Shown here piece by piece: positions 20,792-31,390 of a stretch of 64,000 nucleotides of DNA. The DNA lies in the NCBI GenBank assembly GCA_021397845.1, contig JAHSVC010000071.1:806001-870000 (forward strand), read 5' to 3'. Position 1 is the stretch's first letter. The number at the start of each line of letters is the position of its first letter. The notes beneath the pieces are model-generated. The model ran no database searches and had not been told where the DNA came from. It was given only the letters and a program-made list of their open reading frames with translations. This DNA comes from Areca catechu (lineage: Eukaryota; Streptophyta; Magnoliopsida; Arecales; Arecaceae). The translations under genes and the position numbers were made by a program.

Positions 20792-22468
20792 TTGCATCAT
20801 CATGTATACCGGAATGGAGTACCCTACCAACCTGGTCAAATCCAACCTGATTTAGAGGCCATGGTTAGAGCTCTTACTGAAAGTATGAATAAATTGAGTC
20901 AGGATATGACTACTACTGTTATCCAATATAAAGAACAAGTCCATGAGAATTTTACCCTGCTCAGGGATCGAGTCTAAGTACTTGAGAAACGTAGACATCA
21001 AAATTGGATCCCTGATCCAAAATTTAATAGGCCCCAACCTCATCCATGCCAGGAGCCTAGGAGGACCTTATACCATGATCCCGAGCATAACCTTAGGAAG
21101 CCTAACCATGATATCTATAGTGTGGATCATGTCTATGAGAGGTCCTTACAATATTCTAGACCGGTCACTCAACAACCCAAGTCTTCTAGATCAAACCATT
21201 TAGATCCACACCCATGCCCAAGTAAGGTCTCTACTAGCTTGAAACCCAGTGTGACCCAGGTTCCTATATCGCAAGAATGTTTATTTTGTGGAGAAAGAGG
21301 CCATAAATCTAGTCAGTGTCCATGCATAGGACTGGCTTGTGCACAGCTAAGTGGTAAGAATCCTAAGGATGACATTAATGAGGGAGACCATGAGGCAAGC
21401 CAGAGAAGGTTAGGTATGACAAGCCTAGAATCAGTTGACCCGATTACCACTGACCCGAAACCCATTGAAGATGGCATCGAGGAAGTATATGATGCTGGCT
21501 TGAGTCTAGTTGATGAATATGAGGGGGAAGAACTTGAAGAATGTGACATCGATACTATTGGTTCCTTACCTGAGGAGACCTTGGAGAGCAACCAAGTGGT
21601 AGGACCTAGTTCAGAAATTCAAGAGATTTGTGAGAATCAGGTTCCTTTAGTCAAATACCCCCAGGAAGAACTCATAGTGTTAGCCCGAGCTATCAGTTCG
21701 TACCCTCTAATGACAGTCATTTCCCAAGTACCAATTGAAGATCTTTGCATTGAACTGTTTAAGTTTGCCCACCCTATGGTAGATCCTCTCCTTAGGATGA
21801 CTGAATCAAGCCTCTTACAATTGGACCTTGTCCCATGCCCAGCCACTAAGGTCTCTCCCGTAATCTCAGTTGAACATCCTTGTCTTGAGTGGATTGATTC
21901 ACCCAGTCCTGTAGAAGTCCTCCTTATGGCCCCAGACCCCTTCCTTCGCATGACTGACCTACCCTTCTATAGAGTATACCTTTCCGCACCCATAGGTCAA
22001 ATTTCAAGTCTTGAGGTCATCATCCATAGGCCCTCCCATGAATCATTCTCTAATCCAGTTCTTGAGAAAGTGGATCATTATTTGCTTAGAGAACAAACCT
22101 TAACTATTGCAATCACATGTCCTAGGCTACTTCCCGAACCATCTCTTGATCCATTCCTAGGAGTAGCAAACTTTTCCTTTCATAAGGATGACCAGTTGAC
22201 ACTCATAGTTCACCATTCAAACCTTCAGGTCACCACCTTTAGTCAACAGGTAATTCGAGACTCCACCTCATATCTCCTCCCTTTCTCTAGGACTTCCAAT
22301 GCTTCTTACACCATCCAAGTATACTTTGTCGAAGCCTTTAGAGTGAACCATGTGTCAGAACCTATTAGGTTTGCCACCTACTTCTGGAAGACCTTATGGC
22401 ACCTACTAGGCATCCATAATAAGTTTTCATGCTCTGCATGCCCTCCTCCGACCCAAGGTCAAACCTAG
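20792..22468 (+). pseudogene. NA1 gag-like ORF with CCHC knuckle and unknown C-terminal domain
   Basis: One reading frame of about 558 codons broken by a single stop at about 20978. The N-terminal part is helical (MVRALTESMNKLSQDM), then a linker rich in Arg, Pro and His, then a zinc knuckle CLFCGERGHKSSQCP (CX2CX4HX4C; around 21279-21323). This much is gag-like and would bind RNA. The next 370 or so residues are acidic then hydrophobic (SLVDEYEGEE, LPEET, VPIEDL, FATYFWKTLWHLLG) and match no protease, RT or other retroelement domain I know. The element at 31391-37620 carries a shorter relative. No clear ATG begins the frame; the upstream boundary is where the open frame starts. Confidence 0.7.
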
Positions 22469-22680
22469 AGAGCCTTAGTTTGTTAGGTTTAGACCTAGGG
22501 TTCCTTTGTAATAAAGTCCATTCTTTAGGAATGCGTCGTCAATCTAGTTTAGTTTTCTTGACCCTTTACTAGGCTTTGGCTCAGATTTTGGTTGGATTGA
22601 GAGCACCAGGAATTAGGATTTGTATTTTGTCCAGGGCTGAAATTGCATTCAATGTTTCGATCAATAGGTCTATAGGCTAG

Positions 22681-23380
22681 AGTCCCTTTGAAATTGTGCA
22701 TGGTTACAAACCTCACACACCTCTTGACCTAGCTCCTTTACCAGTCCACACACGAGTCTCCGAGTTTGCTGAAGTTTTTGCACAGTATATAAAAGACTTG
22801 CATAAAGAAATTCATGCCAAAATAAATTTAAGTAATGAAACTTATAAGAAGTTAGCTGATTCTCAAAGACGAGTCAAAACTTTTGTTGAGGGAGACTATG
22901 TAATGATTAGGTTAAGGCCTGAATAGTTTCCTCCTGGAACCGTTAGAAAGTTACATGCTAGAGGAGCTAGTCCATTTAGAGTAGTGAAGAGAGTAGGGTC
23001 CAATGCCTATGTGCTCGAGTTGCCTTCAGAACTAGGCATTAGCTCCACTTTCAACATTACAGACCTAGTAGAGTATAGAGAGCCAGCTGCGATTCCTAGT
23101 GAGCCTTTTGAGCCTAATCCTGCTCTTGAGAGTGAACCCAACCCTGTGTGTCCACCAACAAACTGGCCTGTGAGGAAAGAGCAGATTGAAAAGATTCTGG
23201 ATGATCAGGTTATCTCTACTCGTAATCGAGGATACCAAAGATACCTGGTCCGCTAGCAAGGAAGGCCAGATTCTGATAACTCTTGGATCTCCCGAGAAGA
23301 ATTACAAGAATTGGACCCAGCACCTCTTGGAGAGATACCAGAGCCAGCTTGATCCCTACTCCGACAGGTCGAGTTCCTCC
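22681..23380 (+). pseudogene. NA1 integrase C-terminus with chromodomain-like tail
   Basis: The frame starts SPFEIVHGYKPHTPLDL, the end of the integrase core region. It continues through FVEGDYVMIRLRPE, a stop at 22924, then LHARGASPFRVVKRVGSNAY and FNITDLVEYREP, the GPY/F-type C-terminal module. Last come IEKILDDQVISTRNRGYQRY and WISREEL, a chromodomain-like tail (stop at 23254). In chromoviruses this tail directs integration to chromatin. The active-site DDE core is missing, so only the terminal part of pol remains. The stops make it inactive here. Confidence 0.8.
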
Positions 23381-23382
23381 CA

Positions 23383-23393
23383 CCCGGGAGAAT
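23383..23393 (+). other. Polypurine tract of NA1
   Basis: CCCGGGAGAAT immediately before the 3' LTR (TGGTGCGGG). The same CCCGGGAGAAT precedes the 3' LTR of the NA2 element (minus strand, 32800-32810). Plus-strand cDNA synthesis would start here. Confidence 0.65.
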
Positions 23394-25031
23394 TGGTGCG
23401 GGCACCAGACTCAGAAGAAGACTTCAGGGCTCCATCTGGATCTCTGATGACCTTGCCCGAAGAATTAGGGTTTCTGGTTTTGTAATAAGGGTTGACTTGG
23501 TCAACTCAAATTTAGTTGAGTCTGTATTTCCTTGCAATTTAAATTTTGTTGAGTCATGTTGACTCAGTAGAAGCCTAGTAGTGGTCTAGGTCTTCTCCAG
23601 GTGCCACTTTTTCTCCCAAGACCAAGCAAGTGGGCGCCACACTCCCAGCTACACTCCCAGCCACACGCCTGAGTCCAGGGGCACCACATCTCCATCCAGT
23701 ATGCTTTGGTCCCCAAACCACAAGATAGCAGGTCCCTTCTCTCATGCGCCACTTAAGGAGAAAATAATCTGGGATCCACAATTCAAGGGGGCGGCCAAAA
23801 CATTTCCATAAGAGCCAAGCTATGTAAAGAAAGAAGCATTTCTTGGGGAGCACTTCAAGGGCGCCCAATCCATGCCTAAAAGGCCCAAAGCAAAGATGGG
23901 AAGAACCATGACTTAGGGAGAAAGAAAAGGAGGTATCCAAAAGAGTTGAGCCATGGAAGGAAAGAAATTTTCTCTTGAAAAGCAAGGCAAGGAGGCGCCA
24001 CTTACTTACCTTTGGAGCCACCAATCAACACTTTAGGAATCTCTTGGCCGGCCATATGTGTGGGAATTGATTCTACAAACCTAATTTGAAGATCCATCCT
24101 ATTAGTCCCACATGGAAAGATGTAAAACCCTGCTCTCTTGTAAAGTCCTATAAAAAACCCATCTTGTAAGTTTTAAAGATATCTAATGAGTGAATCCAAT
24201 TTATGTGTGAGCAAACTTTATGTTTCTCTCTTCCGCACTTGCATCCAGGTGTTGAGCTCCGTGAGGGAGTAAATCCGGGTTCCCCAGGAACCTTGAGGAG
24301 GTGTGAGATCTCCAACCCCAAAACCCTAGGTTAGCCACTTCACTTCCAAACCCTAGCCGCCCTTCATCCTCTTCTTCCACTAACCCTAGCCTACCCCATC
24401 TCTCATGGCCACTCTCTCCAAGTCAAGGCCGATCACCAGCATCCAGGTCCAGTCCAGATACTTCAGATTCAGAGCAATTCCCAGAGGAAGCCAGATCAGC
24501 CTCCAGGAGAATCCGGATTTTAGCAACATCAGCTTTCAAGTTCTTCAATCTGGTAAATCCTTCCTTGAGTATCTGGTTCCATAAATTGTTCTTCTTCTTT
24601 CCCAGATCTTGAGCTCAGTAGAAGCCAACTCTTCCAAAGGACCAGTATTGGAGGATCCATTATGAGATATCTGAATCCGAAGATCCAACAATCTGCTCAA
24701 GAGAGTCCTTCCACTAAACCCTGTGAAGATCACTGCCTAGTCTGTAACCCTTCTCTTCTCTTTACTTCTGTCCTGTTGAAAGTTCAGAGCGAAACCCTAG
24801 GTCTGGGAGTTTCTCAACCCCCAGCGATCCTTTACTTCTGAACTACTCTGATAACCTAGTTTCTTTAAATTGTGCTTTCAATTATTACATAGCTTCTTTC
24901 AATTTGGTTTAACTTTCCTTTGAGTCAAAGCCGACTTCTGAAAATAAAAAAAAAAAAAACAACAAAAAAAAATAAAGAATTAGTCTTACTTTACTTCCGC
25001 ATCGCATCATCTCTTCTTTCGTTCTGCATCA
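23394..25031 (+). repeat. 3' LTR of NA1
   Basis: 1638 bp, TGGTGCGGGCACC to TTCTGCATCA. It aligns along its whole length with 18237-19871, with substitutions and short indels. The pol reading frame of the element ends just inside the LTR, as often in gypsy elements. Confidence 0.88.
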
Positions 25032-25036
25032 TGGTC

Positions 25037-26045
25037 ATGATGACGTTTACCGTCGTCAAGCTCCCATCACCTTATAATGCCATCCTCGGCCGTCCAAGGC
25101 TCAACCAGCTAGACGCTATCATTTCCACTAGGAGGTTGCTGGTGCAGTTCCCTACCGCCTCTGGGACGGGAGTGATGAGAGGGACGGCCCAGCCCATCCA
25201 GCATTGTTTGCAGACGGTCCCGGGGGCCCGGAGTGCTGAGCTCTGCTCCGATGTCGATGACCTCGACCTAAAAGAGCAAGACCCTAGGGGAGGGCCCGTG
25301 GAGCGCCTTTTGATGTACCCTCTCGGTTCAGATTATCAGAAGACGGTGCAAATAGGAGCCCAGCTCCCGGAAGAAGAGCGGGCTTATTTGCTAGACTTCC
25401 TCCGAGCGAATGCTGATGTGTTCGCCTGGTTCGCTGCTGACATGCCAGGTATCCCCTCGAAAGTCATCACCCACCGATTGAATATTGATCCAAGGTGCCA
25501 CCCTGTCCGCTAGAAGAAGAGGAGTTCTACTGCGAAGAGGTAAAAGGCCATCAATGAAGAAGTGGAGAAGCTTCTCGCCACCGGCTTTGTACGGGAGGTA
25601 CAGTATCCCAGTTGGCTGGTGAACGTGGTCATGGTAAAGAAGAGCAATGACAAGTGGAGGATCTGCGTGGACTACACCGACCTCAACCGAGCTTGCCCAA
25701 AGGATAGTTTCTCTCTTCCAAAGATCAACCAGCTCATGGATTGGGCATCGCCTCCTCTCTTTCATGGATGCCTTCTCTGGGTACAACCAAATCCGAATGC
25801 ACCCGGAGGATGAGGAGCACACTGCTTTCGTCACCAACCGTGGAACCTACTGTTACAAGATGATGCCATTCAGCCTCAAGAATGCCGGGGCCACGTACCA
25901 ATGGCTGGTCAACAAAGTCTTCAAAGACCAGATTAGCCGTAACATGCAGGTGTACATGGATGATATGCTGGTAATGAGCAAGCCCCCTTCGAACCATGTC
26001 GGTGACCTGCCGGAGACCTTCGTAACCTCCGGCTTCACCAGATGA
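25037..26045 (+). pseudogene. Tat-type element: protease end and reverse transcriptase
   Basis: Continuation of pol after the NA1 insertion. It reads SPYNAILGRPRLNQLDAI (protease end), then a linker with YQKTVQIGAQLPEEER and ADVFAWFAADMPGI, then a stop at 25513. Reverse transcriptase follows from about 25550: INEEVEKLLATGFVREVQYP, VKKSNDKWRICVDYTDLNRA, a frameshift at about 25745, FMDAFSGYNQI (catalytic Asp) and the active site YMDDML. The usual motif is YVDDM, so Val is replaced by Met. It makes cDNA in intact relatives; here it is broken by stops and shifts. Confidence 0.87.
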
Positions 26046-26265
26046 AATTGAACCCGGTGAAGTGCGCTTTCGGCGTGTCCGCTGGGAAGTTCCTAGGGTT
26101 CATGGTAACCCAAAGGGGGATAGAAGCCAACCCAGAGAAGGTCCAAGCTATCTTGGACATGGAGCAACCCACCTCCAAGAAGCAAGTGTAGCGACTCACC
26201 GGCCGGATAGCCGCCTTGAGTCGATTTATCTCAAGGTCCGCTGACCGCTGCCAGCCCTTTTTAGG

Positions 26266-26709
26266 GTGTCGAGGAAGATGAACGACTTTACCTGGACGGA
26301 GGAGTGCCAGGAGGCATTCAACGAGCTGAAGAGGATACTGGCATCTCCGCCACTGCTTTCCAGGCCCGAAGAAGGAGAGGAGCTCCTCCTGTACCTGGCG
26401 ATCACCCCGGAGGCTATCAGTCTGGTCCTGGTTCGGATCGACGACAAGGGAATGCAAAGGCCGGTGTATTACACAAGAAAACTCCTCCACGATGCGGAGC
26501 TCAGGTATTCCCGGTCTGAGACTGATTTTTTTGCACTAATCATGTCCGCTCAGCGTCTCAGACCTTATTTTCAAGCGCACCCCATTGCTGTTCTAACGGA
26601 TCAGCTGCTGAAAGCATTGCTCAGCCAACTTGACATATCTGGGCGCCTGGCAAAGTGGGCGCTCAAGCTCAACAGTTCGATATCATCTACAGGCCGAGGT
26701 CGGCCATGA
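26266..26709 (+). pseudogene. Tat-type element: first RNase H
   Basis: The frame contains FTWTEECQEAFNELKRILAS, LYLAITPEAISLVLVRID, RPVYYTRKLLHDAELRYS and PIAVLTDQLLKALL, the connection and RNase H-like module that follows RT in plant gypsy elements. The linker ends with IIYRPRS (frame shifted at about 26690). Stops and shifts separate it from RT. Confidence 0.8.
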
Positions 26710-26809
26710 AGGCATAGGTACTCGCTGATTTCTTGGTCGAGTGTGCAGGCCTGGGCGAGGGGGCGGAAGAGAGCCCCAAGACTGGCAGCTGGAGCCAGGA
26801 CCAGAGGAA

Positions 26810-27200
26810 GGCATCTGGATCCTTCATGTAGATGGAGCCTCGAACTCTAGCGGGAGTGGAGCTGGACTCATCCTTACCAACGGCGAAGGAGTTGTCACCG
26901 AATGTGCGCTCCATTTCTAGTTCGCCGCCACTAATAATCAAGCGAAGTATGAAGTGCTCCTCACAGGGCTGAGAGTGTCCTACGAGCTGGGCGTGGCCAA
27001 CCTCAAGGTCTTCATCGACTCACAGTTGGTAGCCGGGCAGATCTCGGGGGAGTATGGGGCACGGGACCCCCAAATAGCAAAGTACCTGGAGCTCATAAGA
27101 ATGAGCACGACAGGATTTTGGCATTTCAACATCTCCCATATACCTCGCGGGAAAAATGCTCATGCGGACGCACTCTCCCGCCTTGTAACCCTGCCGAACT
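26810..27200 (+). pseudogene. Tat-type element: second, archaeal-like RNase H
   Basis: RVT_3-type domain: HVDGASNSSGSGAGLILT (first Asp), then NNQAKYEVLLTGL (the usual acidic residue in A-E-Y is Lys here), FIDSQLVAGQISGEY (Asp) and NAHADALSRL (Asp). A stop lies at about 26920. A second RNase H of this type in addition to the normal one is the mark of the Tat lineage (Ogre, Retand and relatives). One catalytic acid appears lost. Confidence 0.82.
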
Positions 27201-27399
27201 CATCATTGGGCCGCGCTTACATCGAGCACCTCAAGGCCCTGAGCTACGAGACACCCATGGAGGTCCAGCAAGTCAACCAAGAGCCCAGCTGGATGGACAA
27301 GTACATTGAGTACATCAGCGATGGCACCCTGCCGGAGGACCGCATGGTGGCTGGCCTCATTAAGAGGAAGGCCGCATGGTTTGTCTTAATGGATGGGTT

Positions 27400-28470
27400 A
27401 CTGTATTGGAGGTCCTACTCCTACCCGCTCCTCAAGTGTCTGAGACCCGTAGAGGCCACACTCGTGCTTCAAGAGATCCACGAGGGTGTGGGGGGCAGGA
27501 CACTGGCGTACAAAACCCTCCGTCAAGGTTACTTCTGGGAGACAATGAAAGAAGACACAGTGGACTTCGTGAAGAGGTGTGACTGGTGTCAGCAGCACGC
27601 CGTGGTGCAATGTTAGCCCGCTGCTCCACTCTCCCAGCTCTCCGCCCCATGGCCATTCGCTCAATGAGGCATGGATCTCTTAGGACCTTTTTCCCCGGCA
27701 TCCGGGCAATGAAAATTCTTGATCGTGGCCATCGACTATTTCACGAAGTGGGTCGAGGCCAACCCTTGGCGTGGATCACGGAGGAAAACATCACCAAGTT
27801 CCTTTGGAAGTCAATTATTTATCGCTTTGGCCTACCGCATACTATTATCACCGACCAGACGCCAGTTCGATTATCGGGAGTTTGAGGAGTTTTGCAGCGA
27901 CATCAGCATCCACCATCATTTCACTTCGGTGGTGCATCCTCAGATAAACGAGAAGCTGAGATAACAAATAGGACTATCTTGCAAGGCCTCGGACAAGACT
28001 GGACCAGGCCAAGGGTAGGTGGGCGGAAGAGCTCCCGAGCATCCTTTGGGCATATCACACTACCCCAAGGACGGCTATGGATGAGACCCCATTCAACCTT
28101 GTCTTCGGAGCAGAAGCGATAATCCCAGTTGAGCTCAACCTACCGACCCTGCACGTGAAGCAGTACGATGAGACAGAAAACCCTGCCAGGATGCTGCTAA
28201 ACCTGGACCTCTTTGAAGAAACGAGGGACAAGGCTCGAGTTCGGATGGCTGCCTACCAGCAGCGAGTGACCAGATGCTATAACTCCAGAGTGCGACCGAA
28301 GTCCTTCCGCCAGAGAGATTTGGTGCTCCACCGTGCTGAAGCTTCCTAGCCACGGGAGTGCGAAAAGCTCTTCCCAAACTGGGAAGGCCCTTATAAGGTG
28401 GCGGAGGCACTTCCTCACGGGGCGTACTACCTAGAGGAGCTAGGCGGATCCTGGTTCCCTCGGACCTGAA
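27400..28470 (+). pseudogene. Tat-type element: integrase
   Basis: Zinc-binding HHCC part: LQEIHEGVGGRTLAYKTLR, then CDWCQQHA (27440-27610). The core follows in broken frames: MDLLGPF region (27672), IDYFTKWVEANPW (second block, Asp kept), then FEEFCSDISIHHHF, FNLVFGAEAIIPVEL and ARVRMAAYQQRV. The end VLHRAEAS lies at 28346, and a short tail reaches about 28470. It would insert cDNA into host DNA; at least four frame changes and several stops make it inactive. Confidence 0.83.
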
Positions 28471-28647
28471 ATGCCTCAAACTTGAGGATGTACTACCAAT
28501 AGTGTAAGGCTCCTTAAACTTTGGCAATGAAATCTTTTTCATCAAATGCTTGCTCTCGTCTCGTAGGGTATGGGCCACCCAGCTCTAAGTTTAGCGAGCA
28601 TGGACACGGCAGAAGACCTACGAAGGCATGATGCCCCTCTCAAAAAA

Positions 28648-29040
28648 TCTCGAAGAACAGCTCGGCAAGCCACGCAAGGCTCAGATCCAGCCTGCGGCCC
28701 TAGGGTTCAGTCCGAAAATTTTGGACTTCGGTCTGGAAGGCGGGGCAGAACCAAATTTGCCCACGTGATCTCGAAGAACAACTCGGCAAGCTGCACAAGG
28801 CTCAGATCTAGCCTGTGACCCCGGGGTTCAGTCTGGAAGTCCCGACTTCAGTCTGGAAGGCGGGGCAAAATCAAATTTGCCCACGCGATCCCGGAGAACA
28901 GCTTAGTAAGCCGTGGAAGGCTCAGATCCAGCCTACGGCCCAGGGTTCAGTCCGAAAGTCCCGGACTTCGATCTAGAAGGTGGGGCAGAACCATGTTCAC
29001 CCTCGCAATCCCGGAGTTCAGCTCGGAATGCACTACGGGA
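28648..29040. repeat. 120-bp tandem repeat between pol and antisense ORF
   Basis: Units start with GAAGAACAGCTCGGCAAGC-like sequence at about 28651, 28772, 28892 and 29012 (period 120-121), each with GGCTCAGATCCAGCCT and GGGGCAGAACCA. There are three full units and one partial. This lies where the sense pol transcript and the antisense ORF converge, so it may belong to 3' ends of both. A 120-bp period is divisible by three, but the frames carry stops. Confidence 0.8.
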
Positions 29041-29159
29041 CTTAGTCCTAGTAGCTAGTGCTAGGGTTTAGCCCAGAAGATGCACAAAAAAAAAAGAAAA
29101 AAAAGAAAGAGAGAGAAGAACGAGTTAGGAAGCGTTAGGAAAAAAAGTCATTGTAATAC

Positions 29160-31289
29160 TACAATTCCACAAACCATAATAAGAAACCACAAACAAAATA
29201 CAAAAAAAAACATCGTCGGCTACTTCGGCACAGCCGCATCCTCCTTAGGCTGGGGGGCACCCTCTCCACCAGCACCATCGACTGGAGGCTGCTTGGGAGC
29301 CACCACCTCATCACCGGCCGTCGTCGAAGCTCCTCTGGTGGGTTCCTGCCTCCTGCCGCCCAGTACGACCCCGCCGAGATCGAGCTCGGGGTAGAAGGAG
29401 CACCTTCCCCCGGCATACCTGGAATCCCTTCAAGAAGGAGTCCACGGCCGCCTCCCGCACCTCAGCGATGTACTCCTCGGAGGCCCGGAGCTTCGGCATG
29501 GCCTCCTGCGCCTCCCTCTTGGATGCCTCCAGCAGCTTGTTGATGTAGGAGTTCTTCTCCTTCGCTGCGCTCAGCTCCTTAAGGATTTCATCTACCCGGC
29601 GCTCCAATGACCGGGACTGAGCCCTGAGGCAGGTCTTCTTTGCCACGTCCTCCTCGTTGCGGTGCTGGTTCGAGATCCTCTCCTCTGACAGAGAGGTCTC
29701 GAGCTCCTTGATGCGCCCTTCGGTGCAGACCAGGTCGGCTCGGAGAGCCTGATTATTCCTCGCAGCTCGACCCCTTTCTCCATGAGGTCCTTGACATTAG
29801 CTGTGAGTTTGTCGAGCTTCTCCTCCTTCTCGGCGTCCTTCTTGGTGTAGCCAGTGAGGAAGTTCCTCAGCAACTGCACGTCCGTCTCGATCTGTATTGA
29901 AAGAGACATGAAGTTAGAATGATCCAACTGGAACTTTAAAGAGTCAGAGTTCAGAACTTACCATAAAAAGCTGCGGGAGGATCTCGAGTAGCACCTCGGA
30001 GTAGTCCCGACCGCCCCTCAAACGACGGTCTCGGGAGGTGCTGGCAAACTCCATGACTCTCTCCGCGAGGCCCTGGTCGCGGATCACGAAGCATCGATTG
30101 GTGAGACTTGGGGTAGAATGGGCGTGTCGATAACAGGCAAGGCGGCATCCCTTTGCCAAGCGGTGCGGCCATCGGTGGAGCTGCCACCACCCTGGTGGCC
30201 ACCGCGGAAGCGACCGATGCAGCGACTGGAGCAGGCATCACCCGAGGAGGTTCTGGCCCCTCTCTTCCCCGGCCCTGTCGAGATCGACAACAGGGACATC
30301 GGGCACCCGGGCCCGAGGTGGCCTAGAGGCAGGAGCCACCGCCCTAGAGCCAGTAATGGAGGTGGGCGCAGGCACTCGACTCGCCTCAGTGCGAGCCCTC
30401 TTTGCCGGGTGTTCAGTCCCTTTGGCAGCATCCCTCTCCGCGATGCCCTCCATCAGTTCTCCACGGAGAACTTCATACATGAGGAAAAGAGGTCAGTTAA
30501 GCTAGTTTAAAAGAAGGGAAATACGTAGTAGAAAATGAAATCAAAGGAGGGAGATCCAAGCCTCACCCAGCTCCCGGATGGGACTGATCCCTGCCTCGAA
30601 TAAGTTCTACTCTTAGAGCAGAAAATCGAGAGCTGGGACCGTGTCACTCAGTAGCTGTGAGAAGACCTCTTGGTTCGCTGGCTCGACCTGAGAGTTCCGG
30701 TTCAAAGATCGGTCTGGCTCGCTCCAGGCCCAGTCAACATCTTCAACCGAGGCAAAAAGAAGCAGTTCTTCCATCCCTTGATTGACGAAGGGAGGTTGAA
30801 CCTGAGGCACCTAGGCCGGGGTGAGATGTACCACCAGCCAACATCGGTGGAGTAGCGCTTCAGGATGAAGAGAGCCCTGAAGATGGAGAAATGGGCAACA
30901 AACCCGTGGAAGTGGCAGAAGACGATGAAGGCAAAGATGACCTGGATGGCATTAGGAGCCAATTGGGCCAGGACCAGATGACAATGGCTAAGAAAGAGAG
31001 AAAAAATGGATGAAGGGAAAATCGAAGACCCCCAAGGAGGAAGTCCTCGTAGAAGGCGACTCTCCAGGGGCCACTCGAGGTTACTCGATCTCCAAGCCAT
31101 GGGAGGGAAAGATGAGTCGTTGAATCCGGGATTCCATAGGTATCTCGGAGCAGAGAAAGATCGTCCGCGGTCATCGTTGAGGCCATGACGGAGGGCCAGA
31201 GGGAGAGGCCACGGAGAAGGAGGAGAAGAAACGGGACGAGTGGAAACTACGGGGGGAGACCTAGGATCCCTAGGGACACCTGTGGTCAC
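29160..31289 (-). pseudogene. Antisense ORF of the Tat-type element (Transposase_28-like)
   Basis: Opposite strand to gag-pol, downstream of integrase. N-terminal part (minus from about 31186): a MASTMTADDLSLLRDTYGIP start, YEDFLLGGLRF, SHCHLVLAQLAPNAIQ, GFVAHFSIFRALFILKR and SSIKGWKNCFFLP. These resemble the 'putative gypsy type transposon' family (PF04195). The middle part (30084-30480) is rich in Ala, Pro and Arg. The C-terminal part (29311-29927) is a coiled coil (KKDAEKEEKLDKLTANVKDL; SLERRVDEILKELSAAKEK). The frame changes repeatedly, so it is broken, or partly interrupted by introns (a possible donor/acceptor pair near 30500-29940 cannot be confirmed). Its function is unknown. An insertion sits about 200 bp upstream of its start. 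Confidence 0.72.
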
Positions 31290-31390
31290 AGCCGCAGGCT
31301 GAGCGCCTACGGACCTTGTCCGGGATCTCTCCCCCTCCGAGGAAGAAGGTGATGGAGTCCTTTGCGGAAGGACCGGCCTTGTCTGGGTTG

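Larger units (their letters stand above)
18237..25031 (+). mobile_element. Non-autonomous chromovirus-like gypsy element (NA1)
   Basis: A full insertion with LTRs 18237-19871 and 23394-25031 and a perfect TSD TGGTC (18232-18236 and 25032-25036). The internal region (3.5 kb) has a tRNA-iMet primer-binding site, a gag-like ORF with a CCHC knuckle, an extra ORF domain of unknown function, and the C-terminal end of an integrase with a chromodomain-like tail. Protease, reverse transcriptase, RNase H and the integrase catalytic core are absent, so it must be mobilised in trans. The LTRs agree closely with only scattered changes and short indels, so it is younger than its host element. Confidence 0.88.

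Noticed and set aside
23575..24024. 149-codon minus-strand ORF with hydrophobic start
   Set aside because: Lies wholly in the 3' LTR of NA1; the same frame in the 5' LTR is broken by single-base changes, and no domain is seen.
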